DNA of 64,000 bases from Campylorhamphus procurvoides. Taxonomy: Eukaryota; Chordata; Aves; Passeriformes; Dendrocolaptidae. The translations under genes and the position numbers were made by a program. The notes below the pieces were generated by a model that searched no databases, was not told the origin of the DNA, and saw only the letters and a program-made list of their open reading frames with translations. The stretch covers positions 434,001-498,000 of the forward strand of contig WBMV01005060.1 in assembly GCA_013396655.1 (NCBI GenBank), given 5' to 3'. The first letter of the stretch is position 1; each line of letters starts with the position of its first letter. Of this stretch, positions 1-11,760 are shown in pieces.

Positions 1-1499
1 ACACAGAGAAAGAGAGCCTAGACATAAAAGAATTGGTGGGTCTTCCCTGTATATACCAAAGTCCCTTCTTGATATCTATGTAATGGTAGAGATTTAGTAC
101 TTTATGGTTTCTTTGTGAAAATAAGGTGAACTTCATTTTCACTCCAGTGATTGATTCTCATAAAAGTTAAGTAGCCATCTATGAATAATGTTTACTTTAA
201 GACCTCAGCTGCTAGTTGTCTCTACTATAAAGATGAAGATATAAATTCCGATCATCTAAGCTCAAGGTCAGTGCCGTTCATCATAGTAGAAATTGTTTTA
301 CTATTTCCTGTCAAAATATTGGAAATAATTACTGAAGGCTCCATTCAAATTCCAGTACTCAAGAGGTGGGAAATGCCAGTTCACAATAGTTTATGCAACT
401 TAGTGTGGACCTCTTGAACATATCGGCTATGAAACCATCTTCAATTATGTGATCACAGACTACTTTTCCATGGCATAGCTGCAGCTCTTTTTGTGTGCAC
501 TGTGGCTTGTATTCTGAGAAATGGTATTTGGGGAATGAGTCAGGTTTATCTAGTGAATGAGCCCTTCATTTCTCTCTACATCATTTGTTTCAGGAACTGT
601 AAGGTATATAATGAACCAGCAAGGGACTACAGAATGAGAAAATAAGATTTAATGGTTAAAGCAGCTGCCACCAAAGATGTGTATTCCATTTCTGGATCTG
701 CCACAGAGCTCCTATGTGATGTTAGACAAATTACTTCACACTTCCCAGAGATGACCATTAATTTGATGTTCCTCATTCTCTGGTCTCTATACAAGACAAC
801 TGAGCTGAGCTATTGAACACTTACAGTTGCAATTGATGTAGACTAAAACTGTGTTTATATACACATGAAGATTGATTAAAATTATAGAGACCATGAAAGA
901 AAAGTTATTTAGAAATTAGCTCATACATTGGCAACTATTTTGTCTCTGGGCCTCTGTTCATCACCTGTGAAGTAGGGATAACAAACCCACGAATGGCCAG
1001 GGTATTATGCAGATCATTTCGTTACTGCGTATGAAGCATTCAGGTATGATAGCTGTGTGAACAATGAAGGAACCTACAACTTTATATTCAGTGCAGGTTT
1101 TGAATGATGTGGTGGTAGGGAAAGCCCTGGAGCCACATACTGCATGAAGGGGATGCAAAGAAACACAAGCTAACTGCTGATGAAGCAGGGTCATGTGGGA
1201 CAAAAAGGTATTAATTTTTAAAAGTGTGTGAGAGTGCCAGCACTCAAAGGGGCCAAGTTCAGTTTTACAAGAGCAATCTTAGGCCTTGTAGTATGTAGTT
1301 TCTGCATGGAGTTAATTTTGTTCTTTTCATGCACATCTGGAGTTGTATTGTGGAATATATATTATAGGATTTATGTGAAGAAGAGAAGAATCCAGGCACC
1401 TGCCACCTCTCCCATTTCTAACCTAAGTCACGACAAAAGGCAGTTTGAATCTAAATCCATATTTCAAACAGGTGTAGAAGAGGTGAAATCTGACAAAGG
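1..1499. other. AT-rich non-coding DNA, nothing recognised
   Basis: No repeat family, RNA gene or splice-bounded frame is recognisable here. The short open frames at 181-417, 961-1203 and 1228-1503 lack coding character and have no convincing splice signals beside them. Confidence 0.6.
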
Positions 1500-2180
1500 T
1501 TAATGTCTTGGATTTGGGAATGAAGCTTGGAATGATGCAGATGGATGTGGTCCCACTGTCTGGAGAGTCTGCGCTTAAGCTTGTCCTCAGAAACAAGCCT
1601 GCCTCCTCAAACACCAGGTGTTCCTGCAGGGAGAGAATACCCACCATCTGGACATGGACAGGAGCCTGTTGTCTCACACCTCTCATTCAGGAGACCATGG
1701 CTGAGCAGCAGTGCCTGAGGTCACCAGTGGACATCCACTGCTCAGGTTATGGCTCAGAGGATGTTAAACCTTAGCTGACCCATGACGTGGGCTGGGCAGG
1801 CCGAGGTCTGCCCTGGAGCTTGGCTCTTACCTCCACCACTATGTCTGCCATATCTGGGACAGGACATGTGACCAGGTGAACCTGAGGTGTGACCTGGCAG
1901 AGTTGTGTACCTGCACTGAAGGCTGCCCACCTGTACTTGTACAGATGGAAAAAATGGGACAGAATTGTTCTTTCCTATTAATGGAAGCAGATCCTACTAA
2001 AGGAAGAAAGGAACTGGGGGTACTCTGGCAATTCACTAAAACTTGGAGTCACAATAAGGAAATCACAGCGCAGGGAAGTCCTATCTTGTTCCTGACTTCG
2101 CTATTGTATGAAAGCCATGAGAGAAATGAGTATTTTGACGGGGTCATGACTTTGCTTATAAAACCTGCATATTAAGTGGT
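1500..2180. other. GC-richer block with overlapping open frames, unidentified
   Basis: This block is visibly richer in G and C than its surroundings. It holds open frames of 88 codons (1508-1774, +) and 99 codons (1876-2175, +), plus frames on the other strand over the same DNA. The 99-codon frame has a run of cysteines near its start but matches no family I know. Frames open on both strands argue that composition, not coding, keeps them open. It could be an old unrecognised repeat, a non-coding exon or plain single-copy DNA. Confidence 0.3.
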
Positions 2181-4629
2181 GGGAAAGATTACTGCCAAAT
2201 GCCTTGTTTTACTGTTCACCCTCACTTGCAGTCTCCTATTTTCTGATGCCTTCTATAGCTGACACTCACTTTGCCAAAATATATTACAGGCCACATGGAA
2301 GGTCATATATCAGCAAATAATGGAATCAAGTTAAAATGCAAGTTTCCTATAATGAATTGAGCCAGCCCATTTCAGCATTACATTCAGGTGTTACACTGGG
2401 AGAGAAGATAGGCTTTAAGGTACGTATTAAATTTGATTGCCTGCAAGAAACCAAATATACAACTTCAAAATTTCACAACAGTATGCCTGCTTTTTAAAGC
2501 TTAAAGCACTTTCATTCATGAGGTTTATAATTTGTCAAAGCATTTTCACTAGATTTGCATGCAAATTATGAAATACAAAACCAATTTAGTACAGCAAAGA
2601 AAATGATTTCAATCACTAAGGGAAATAAAAGTAACTTTTACTTAGAGCATGAGAAGAAAAGAAAAGCAAACAAGAGATTAAAATTATTGTCTCTTGATGA
2701 ATTCCATTGTTTGGCCTAAAGAAGATTAGCCAGAAGAGTAAAAAATATTTAAGAATTTATTAATAAAAATTACCAACCTCAAATCCCTATTCCAAATAAA
2801 TTAAACATTCCTGATCTTTCACATTGTCATTCTAGGCTTTCCTGATAAGAGCAGAATAGAAACTATGACTTGGACCTTAGGACACAGAAAGGGTGCAATT
2901 TGTTCATTCCAAACTCCAGATGGCATAAATTGTCATGGACTGATCAAAGTTGTTTCAGTTGTGGTAGTTTCCACTACGTGAAGATTCAGCCCCACATTGT
3001 CTCTATAAAGTAGTTTATGACTGTGCTTATTTTGGATGGCACCAAATCAACAGATAAAAATTAATAAGACTGTGAGGAAACAGACGTGATACTCACAGAT
3101 TATCAGGAAGACAATCCTTTAGCCAAGTGGAGGAATGGTGTGGAGGTGTGGAAATATTTCTAAAATCACAGTATTGCAAAGTGGAATTGAAGGCAGAACT
3201 TTTTATTCACTGTTTTGCAATAACTTTTGTGTACTTTTCATCTTTAATATTTAACCACACTGAAAGTAAGGCTATATGTTCCTGAGATGCATCAGGCCAA
3301 GCCATTTACCTACAATTAAAATGGTAAAATATTAGGGAAAAAATAGTAATTCCTACTATGGAACTTTAATGTATCTGGAGAATGATTTAATTTGCAAATT
3401 ATCTTAAATGTGCAATAACTTCTAGAACTGTGAAATTAACACCAAGGTGAGCAGTTTGCTTCCCTATAAATAGAAACTGAAAATAGATTTATTCAGATAA
3501 GGAGGTGCTGAAGTGGGACTTGAGTGGTACAACTTAGAGGAAACCATAAAATGTTGCCAAAAATAACAGATAACTGTCCCTGAAGTCAATGCCTCAGGAA
3601 AATGCTAATGAAGGGTACATCAGTGGAAGTGCCATTTTTCATACAAGTTGTGAAAGCTTCTGATCATTGTGTAGACATGAATGACCCTGGTTATTTTTTG
3701 CTAATGCTGGAGACCTTGGCCCCTGAATTTCTGCCGAACCAATTTGATTTAATTGCATTCTGCACACCTAAATTCCTCCCACAAACTGCTAAACTAGTCT
3801 GGAATGCTGACTTTTTCTTCCTAAATACCTATTATCATCTACTCTAGGAATTTTTGAAAATCTCTGCCTGTATTTCTGTTTGATTATTTCCTATATTTTG
3901 GGGAGGAAACAACAGCTTTTCAAAATGTAAGTTTTGAATCTCAGTAAAAGAACTGTGAGACTATCAAACTAAACACAAACAGAGCAGTCTCGTACCACAA
4001 TATGTGTGCAAGGGATTTTAATTCTAGATTTTGTTTAACATTCTCCTTTTGTGTTGGCTGTTTCTTAAAAAGTAAACGGTACCATCTGTACAGACCATCT
4101 GAACTGAACTGACCCTGAACAAGAACATGAACAGAATGAACCTACAGATAATCCACAGCACTTTGTTAAGACCAAGGGTAGCTAATTTACTTCCAGAAAA
4201 CATGGGCAGGCAATTATTACTAGAAAACTTTAATGAAAGAAAAAAATTGAGAAAAATTATTTTAATTTTGCAAGCACTTCTTTCCACAGCAATTTGTTCT
4301 ATGGCATAGTTTTCAGCAGCTCCAAATTATAAAGAAACGAGTCATAAGGGCTAGTTCTGAAACCAGCATCTGTTTTCCTGCTCCTGTCAAAACCATTTAC
4401 CTTTATTTAGTGTGAAGTTTGGCTTCTCCATCAGCAGAACCACTGACACAGGGTATCAGAATATGCCTATGAGAATTGTAGGAGCTGCACAGCTACCTCT
4501 GGTGTGCCTGAATGTCCATTCCCACATATGCTGCAGGTCCCACATATGTTACCAACAGCAGCAAATAACAATCAAAGAGTGGCAGATGAAGAATAATTAC
4601 ATTTAAGGAATGAGGCAAGAGATGAAAGA
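2181..4629. other. AT-rich non-coding DNA, nothing recognised
   Basis: There is no recognisable repeat or gene. GTAAGT- and GTGAGC-type donor matches near 3926 and 3446 have no plausible exon in front of them. Confidence 0.55.
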
Positions 4630-5060
4630 AAATCAGAATGCACCGGGACAACCTTGAGGAGATCTTGGCTTTCCTACTTTGCTCTCATGCCTACTTGGTC
4701 CTCAAAAGCTCCGTGCCCACTTACCCACTCCCAGCATCCTGCCTTTGGGCACTGGCCCCACCAGAACTGGCAGAAGTCACTGGTACGACTCAACATCCTG
4801 ATCTGCTCCAAGTGCTCAGCTGCTGCTGCAAGACCAGCCCGTACCCTTCTGGAGCTTGTCTCCCCTGCAGGAAAGTCAGGATAACTCGATTTGCTGCTGT
4901 CAAGGAAGAGGGTGCCAAGCCAAGAGATCTGCTTCTGCTGAGCCCTTGGCACTGAAATCAAGCCTGCAGCTCTGTCATGCCCTTTTTGTTGCTTGGATTC
5001 ACAAGGAGCTGCTTCCTCTCCCTGCACAGCTAAACTGTACCACTGTGGGAGGCTTGAACT
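4630..5060. other. GC-richer block with open frames on both strands
   Basis: The block carries a 105-codon frame on + (4638-4955), a 76-codon frame on + in another phase and a 117-codon frame on - (4674-5027). All are open because the DNA is locally richer in C, G and CTG/CAG-type trinucleotides. None of the translations resembles a known domain. I treat it as a compositional block or an unrecognised ancient repeat, not a gene. Confidence 0.3.
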
Positions 5061-6239
5061 GTGTTTTTAAACAGGCTCCCTGCTGTTCGGTGTCACATTC
5101 TTTCTTCTTCTCCTTCCACAGCAATTTCATATATATTACATTCTAAAACAGAGGGCAAACTCCAGAAACAAGCATCCTGCACACAATTTTCCAACGTTCA
5201 TGGCCAATTTGCTGCATTCTGCTCTGAATTTCATGACAAGGAATTCAGAAACTATTAATATTGCATTTGATCCCTCCTCCTTTTCCCCTTGCACCCACCG
5301 ATACTTGTGCATTCATAGTACGTGAGACAGAGAGGGGGGTTCTTCAAATTCCAAAATCTTCCTACTTATTCATTTTTACATACATTAAATTAACCCTGAC
5401 TTCTCGAAATGCTGACTTCAAGAAAAATAATATTAGGAGGAGCACTGATAGCACTACAACAGAAACACCAATTAATTTAGTCATGTCTAGGGATTAATCT
5501 AATGAAGAATTTAGATTTATTTATGTGACAGTTCCATTTTTACTTTTCAATCTTTTTGGCGATGTAAAATAAATGGCATGTTAGAATGGCTTCTTTGCTT
5601 ACACTAAGTAATACCATGTATTTTCTTTGAGTCAGGTGCTCTGCAAGAGAGCATTAATGATAACCATTAAACCTAGGAAAAAGTTAAAATTCAAAGGAAT
5701 ATCTCCATCTTTTAGTTCCTCATTCTTTGCCAAATGCACACACATTTATTTACATATATATGTTTATGTATTTATATATAAAAGTCAGAGGCAGTAAAAT
5801 AAAGATTTTTCTTTGATTTAATTTCAAGAAAAATGTCAAACATGCATCCACCATCCTTTCCTAGATATCAAAGATATTTTCAACAGAAGGGTCTCTGCTC
5901 AGCCAAAAATATAGTCTGTTTCCATACTGGAGCTGAAGTCTGCAAAAGCTCAGAGAAAAGAAGGGGGGGAAAAATCAGTTTTCATGGCCATGTACCAATT
6001 TCTACAGGATGAGAGATGAAAGCACTTTTGGTTGAATCAGCCAGTATCTTTTAATTAGAAGAAGCATTTCCAAAAGTGTCTAGTTGTTTCTAGGAACACA
6101 AGTCTTAGTCACTGACTTCAATTTTGCAACAAAAATTATACTATGACTAAATGACATCTTTCACAAGAATGGATCGATTTTTCTTTCATAAAAAATGCAA
6201 GAAAACCTGACTTTCAAGGTATTTGGCCTTTTATTATAA
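5061..6239. other. AT-rich non-coding DNA, nothing recognised
   Basis: It contains short AT-rich low-complexity stretches, for example the TATATA-like segment near 5753-5780, and no feature that I can name. Confidence 0.55.
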
Positions 6240-6560
6240 TATATTACATCCCATGCACTGTCTTGATGACATTTACTGTTTCCTGTGCAGGATCCCACAG
6301 TATGTATGAGCGGTCCGAAGTTCAAAGAGGGCAATCATTAAAATTTGACATTTATGTCAATGTGTGCACAGGGAGTTTACCTTTTCATTAGCTGCACATA
6401 TTTTTTTTTTCTGGTGGAAAAAGCTGATTATGAAGCCATGAAAGACTTTGAGTGATTTTGTGTGATCCCAGCTGAGACTAATGGGTAATTCTATATGATC
6501 GCAACTGAGCTTACTGGGTAAAGGAATTGATTAAAGATACTTTTGTGTTGTTGTTGTTAT
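6240..6560. promoter_or_regulatory. Possible conserved non-coding element with homeodomain-like sites
   Basis: The sequence between about 6315 and 6400 is complex rather than repetitive. It has several ATTA/TAAT homeodomain-type cores and a TGACATTTATGTCA near-palindrome at about 6346-6359. That texture is typical of vertebrate conserved enhancers. There is no open frame. Conservation cannot be tested from one sequence, so this is a judgement by eye. Confidence 0.25.
6463..6521. repeat. Diverged tandem duplication, two 26-bp copies, period 33
   Basis: Copies at 6463-6488 and 6496-6521 both begin TGATC and end TGGGTAA, and differ at five positions. The divergence points to an old local duplication rather than a microsatellite. 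It lies at the right edge of a possible regulatory element. Confidence 0.75.
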
Positions 6561-6658
6561 TTGCTGAGTTGTCAGGAGGTGTTGAGTCATGCTGTGAGAA
6601 GTTCGAGTGCTGAATCTTCTGCTGTCATATGCAGAAATATCACATTATATGACATAGC

Positions 6659-7458
6659 ATGCTGAACCAAGTCAAAAAAAACATTCTTTGTACATCATAC
6701 GGTGGTTTGGTAAACAAAACCTATCAACTTCACAAATCTGGTTCTCTGTCCAATTGTGTCTTATTTTTCATGTCTGATAGGCTCAGATTTTTTCCGTGCA
6801 CAAGTCCTAGCAGATGTCTTTCTCCAGATGAACAAACTGATTTGAATACTGTAAGATATGACTGTTGTCACCCAATCTGTAATAGGTCTTTCTTTTGGTG
6901 CAGAAGTGTTTATTTAACTGTGCTTGAAAACAAATTGCACCTGTTGCAGTTTCCTTGTTTGACCAGGGTACAACAGCCCAGCAAACAGTCCACACCATGC
7001 AAAGAGTGGCTGCACATTGATGAGGAATAAGACAGTGAATGGCCTCAGTGCATGCCTTCAGGAGCCTGCATTCAGTAGCTCTTATTCAGGCTCATTTAAG
7101 AAGTCAAATTTGCATTAGAAAAGTGGCCCTAAAGATTTTGCAGAAAACAAGCATGAAAACTCAGTCAAGACAGAGAGGAAATTTCTACCTTCTGAAATCT
7201 TTCAAAAAAGCATATTTTCCCCAATTAGATCTGTACAAGTATCTTCTACATCTCCATTCTGAATTTCTATATTTGCTAATCATTTGCATTCTTAATTTAA
7301 AAGAAAAAAAATTTTTCCTCTACATTTTTATTAATCTGATTCATCTCAGGAATGAGAGGCCCTTGATAACACTATATCACTCCACAGTCCAGTTCCATGA
7401 AGGTATAATTTGGGCCAGTGCATCAAGCCCTTATGTGTTTTCCCGTCTATCTCTGTAG
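6659..7458 (+). other. Two adjacent long open frames, coding status unproven
   Basis: Frames of 123 codons (6659-7030) and 139 codons (7039-7458) follow one another in the same direction, 8 bases apart and in different phases. The second is the longest open frame in the window. Neither shows a signal peptide, a repeated motif or a family resemblance that I recognise. The second ends in AT-rich, Leu/Ile/Phe-rich sequence of the kind chance frames give. I see no promoter, Kozak context or poly(A) signal that would make them a gene. Most likely they are chance frames in non-coding DNA. Confidence 0.15.
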
Positions 7459-10400
7459 AAACATACAATCTAATTTTAGCTATCATATTTACCTAAAGAT
7501 CTCTGTTGCATCTGTGGTTGAAGGAAATATTCTGAGAAGTCTCTTATGCAGTATGTATACATAATTATTACAGTAAACATTTTAAAGGATGCCAGAACAG
7601 GGGAGGATTTCCCAAAGGTTTGTGGCTGCGAGTAAAGGTTTTGCTTTGTTCAGCTTCCCACTGCTCCTTTTTCTCAGCAGCCTGCAGCTTCTAACACACT
7701 GCTGACAGCCACCTTTCCGATTTCTATACATCTCTTAAAGACAATTACTGAATTTATCCAATGAGCCAGACCAGGAACATCCTCACAGGTGTGTGAAAGG
7801 CTAACAAGCTGGAAGCCTTTGAGGTGGTGTCAGTGTCTCGCATCTCTTGATGTCAGTGAGTTGATAAAATTGTTACTAGTTCAGGAAGGCACGCACCCAA
7901 GGTTTCTCCTTTCAGTCATTCCCTTCAACCAGGGCTAGATAGTTAAGGTCTTATATCTCAGATGTGGTAAATGGGCTGAAATGTCAAAATTCACTCCATC
8001 AGGAAGAGAGTTTGTGTTGCAAGGAGGACCGAGCTGTTAACAGGAGGAGAAACAGTCTCATTCCCAACTCATCTATTTATTATTACTATCTTAATGGAAT
8101 GCCATCTTTAGCCTCTTTCTACCCATAACCTGACCAAGATGTTGAGGAAAAGATAAGATTTCTTTTAAGGATTATTCCTTCTTGGAACCACCAAGCACAA
8201 TGCAGCTGTTACTCTGTCACGTGTGGTCTGACAATGCTCAGCTGTGAGGAAAGATACCCCACTCCTTGTTCAGCTTGGAAAACTGCTCAAGCCTGTGGAA
8301 AATGTCCAAAATTTAACTTCTCAGAGATGACAGCCTCCTAGCACTGAGTGGAGTCAGCCATCCTCGATCCCCACCAGGATGAACCATCCAGGATGAATGC
8401 GATGATTTTGGCTACACGTAGTATTTCTTGTGGGCTCAAACAGCAGAACTCAACCCAGAGCTCCCATCAGTAATCATAACAACAGTAATAATAAACTCAC
8501 CGATTTTTATGTTGGGTAAAACCATGTGTGCACCCATTATCACAAAAGAAATCATGCAGTAATGAACGTCACCACCACTACAAGCCATTAAGAGTTCAGA
8601 AGAACAAAGCAATACAGAGCAGTAATCTAGGACAGCACATAGAGATTAAATAGTTGACTCTGAAAGTATCATTTGCATAGAGACTGCCTCCTGAAATTGA
8701 CTGTAAACAAAGATACTGGTGCTGGTATCTGTAGAGAAAACAACTTGCACTATGTAAAGGTCTGGGTTGCAGATGGATGCAGAGCAAAGAGTGCCACCTA
8801 CAGAACTGCTGCGAATAGCTGCTTCAATGTATTAGGTCCCCTTTCCATTTGCAGGCCATCTATGACGATGTTTAGTTAGCACTGTCTGGTGAGATTAAAT
8901 CCAAGCTGCAGTGCTCTCAGAGCCAGTAAATTAACTGAAAAGAGAAGCAATGTAAGAGCAAAGCTGCTAAACAAAAGAGATGTTTCAAAAATTTGCTAAT
9001 ACTGCAGTTATAAGAAATTATCTTGCCAGCTCAGAACAAGCCTGCTTTGAATGTACACTCTTCCCACATGTTTGACATCATAATATGGCAAATTTGATAG
9101 TTGCACAGAATCCACAATACACAAGAAAACCTCAGAAATACCACTGCTGCCACTTTACTTTCATGAGGGTGCTCCATGCTACAAGCTCTCAGTGAAAAGA
9201 AGCGCAGAAGTTACAAGCTGTGCATTTCTTCCTGTGTTGCCTCCATTAGTGAAGACCAGAACCACACTGCTCGCTGGGGTTAACTGGATGGCAGCTTCCT
9301 GGGTAACTGGGGGCTGGTTGGCACTTCGGAAACAGATGGCAGGTTAAATAGTCTCAGCTGGTAGGAGTTCTTGCTTTGGCCTTTTCCACCTCCCTCTAGA
9401 CTAATACATGACCATATTGCGACAGGAAAATTTTAAGTGGTGGTCAAAAAGTACAACAGGCATCCCTTACCCACATGCAAATATTTCCCTATCCAGGCCG
9501 TAAACTGCTGTCATGCATTTAATGATGACCACAGTGATAATGATAATAGTAGACTGTGAGCTCCAAATTCTACTAAGAAATATGCTGTTCTGGGGGTGTT
9601 AATACTCAGGTATTGGGTCTACAATAAAAAAATGAGAGGAGGCCGCTCTGGCAGGGGAGAGTGTTGAAAAAAAAAAAAGATTTTTTTTTTGCATCTGATG
9701 TTTGTAAAAACTTTTGAAAGCCTTGGGTTTTATGTGTCAGATGGCTTGCATATCCTGAAAAATCAGACTATTTGGGGCTGAACCTGGTCAGTCTGCTCAG
9801 CTACTCTCTGTCTGCCAAGGTTTAAGCCAATAACATATTGCAAGAGCCAGTGTAGCAATTATACAATCTGATCTCTGCATGATACCAAAACAAACTCATG
9901 GCTAATGATGGCAGGACTACCATCAGTTACAGGTTGAAGAAGTGTGTCATATTTAATGCCTCCTCATGAGATTGCTCTCCTAATCTGAAAGAGATTTAAG
10001 ACACTTAGAAATGTGCAGCTACTCCTTTCTGCTCTTTTCCAACTGCTCCTGGCCATATTGGGCATCTCAGCTCTATCCCTCAAATAAACAGAAAAGCTGC
10101 TTTCACAGCTCATCTCCACATCTACAAAATTACTTTCATGGTGGCTGAGTGCTGCTATCCAAATCCCTCACAAAAAAAACACAAAAAACATTGCTTTCAT
10201 TTTCTTGTGCTACTGAGCTGAACAAAGATAAAAGGAGTCAAATAAAGATTATTGATTTATTGTTATCATTTCTCATTCCTTCTCCTCCTTAGGAGCATTG
10301 CTGTGTATTTTATACAAACATATGCAGCAGCAGCAATGCCATGAACAAGTCAGCTTTGTGACTCTTTGCAAGCTTGAGTTATCAGCAGCCACTTGTGCCA

Positions 10401-10959
10401 TACGCTGTACTGAGGAATTAGTGATTTGGAAAATTATCCAATCCATACTATCAAATCTAGGGAAAGATCTCTTGTTTGCAATTACTCCCTCCAAGCTTGC
10501 TGCTGCTCCTTCTTGCATTTGATAAAATTCAGGCATTAGAACTACAGCACTGGACCTTTGCAGTGACAGTTCATTGGGCTTTATAAGTATATTCTCAATG
10601 CCACAAAATATGACAGAATTATTACTAGTGAGTAATTATACTTTTTTTTTTCCTTCTCAGGTTGAAGCTAGGTTTTATAACTGGGAAGTTACAATCCTAT
10701 TCTTACCATGCATGCAGTCCAAAAGAAAAGGAAAGTTTGAAATTCATTGTAGCAGAGGTTAACGTCCCCTGTGATGGCAATGATAATTAGAAAATACAGT
10801 TTTCTCACAATTTTTGTAGACATATTATGGGGCAACTTCTCCAGAAACAGAATGTGAGCAGTCATGAGGCCTTACAGATGCCTTTCCTAAAGAGCTGTTA
10901 ACATGGATTCACTAAACGTTTCTAGGAAGGGCAGAAAAATTAGACTCGGTCCCCAGCTC
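7459..10959. other. Non-coding DNA, nothing firmly recognised
   Basis: There is no named repeat or RNA gene. It includes a 12-A then 10-T low-complexity run at 9667-9690. A strong polypyrimidine splice-acceptor-like site ends at about 10661, but the open frame behind it has no good donor. Confidence 0.5.
9667..9690. repeat. A12-GA-T10 low-complexity run
   Basis: Twelve A, then GA, then ten T. The two halves are self-complementary and could fold as a hairpin. Length polymorphism is likely. Confidence 0.85.
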
Positions 10960-11170
10960 GAATTTCATTTTTTTTTCTTTTTAAACACAGAAACTTGAAA
11001 AAAACCCCAAAAATCAAACCTCTGGCAAAGCTTACAGCTCAGCATCTAAAATCTATGCAATGCAAAATGCTGCAAGTGTCTGTTTGAAAAAGCCTCAGTA
11101 ACTGGAAACATTTTTCTCAAAAAAACGCCCAAAAAAAACAAACAAACAAAAAAAACCCCCAAACAAATCC
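10960..11170. repeat. A-rich, AAACCCC-type low-complexity tracts
   Basis: T- and A-rich runs at about 10969-11015 and an A/C-rich stretch at about 11117-11166 with CAAACAAACAAA and AAAAAACCCCC-like words. The second has almost no T. It resembles the longer tract at 28436-28625. Confidence 0.6.
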
Positions 11171-11499
11171 CTGACATTATCACATAGTGACAAGACTTTA
11201 AGGGAGAGAACCCTAAGTATTGAAAGGCATCAGCTGTACTTTATGAATGCAGAACAGCTATGAACATCTTGGAAAGAACTGGATGCACTGAAGTTTCCAG
11301 AAGAACAGAGGTTCCATCACTGTTACTAAGTACACAACGTATGCTGCAGCATGTCTGCTCTGACAGACTGGGAATACAAACAGGCTAACACAGTTCCCTG
11401 GTTAGGACAGACACCTCAGGCTGTGGTGAAACATGACCTTTATAGATACCTAGCAAAAAAACATTTAAGAAACAGATATAACATCATGACCTTTTTAGA

Positions 11500-11760
11500 T
11501 ACATAGCATAAAACATCCAAGGGAAAATCCTACCCCTCTTGCCTTCTGCCACAGAAGGCACAGACACAGCAGGAGCTGCCCAAGGGCCAGTGGTGGCAAC
11601 AGGAGCTGCAGGTTGTCCTGAGTCCTGGGGTGACAGCAACAGTGGGACTGATTACACCGAGCCTTGCCACTTCCATGCCTGTTATTTAGCCTCTCCCTGC
11701 AGTTGCTGGAGGCAGGCAGGCAGCTCCAGAAGCGGTGTTTAAAATAAATGTCTAAAGCAG
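11500..11760. other. GC-richer block, unidentified
   Basis: This short stretch is rich in CAG/CTG and GCC words with frames open on both strands (11495-11788 - and 11539-11742 +). An AATAAA occurs at its right edge near 11743. No protein family or repeat is recognised. It could be a non-coding exon or an old repeat. Confidence 0.25.

Noticed and set aside
1876..2175. 99-codon frame with several cysteines
   Set aside because: No splice signals bound it, the opposite strand is also open over part of it, and no domain is recognised.
10662..10790. Excellent polypyrimidine acceptor followed by an open frame
   Set aside because: No acceptable donor follows (GTTAAC at best), and the frame runs into a stop without recognisable protein character.
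11742..11750. AATAAA at the edge of a GC-richer block as a poly(A) signal
   Set aside because: There is no coding exon before it, and AATAAA is frequent in AT-rich DNA.
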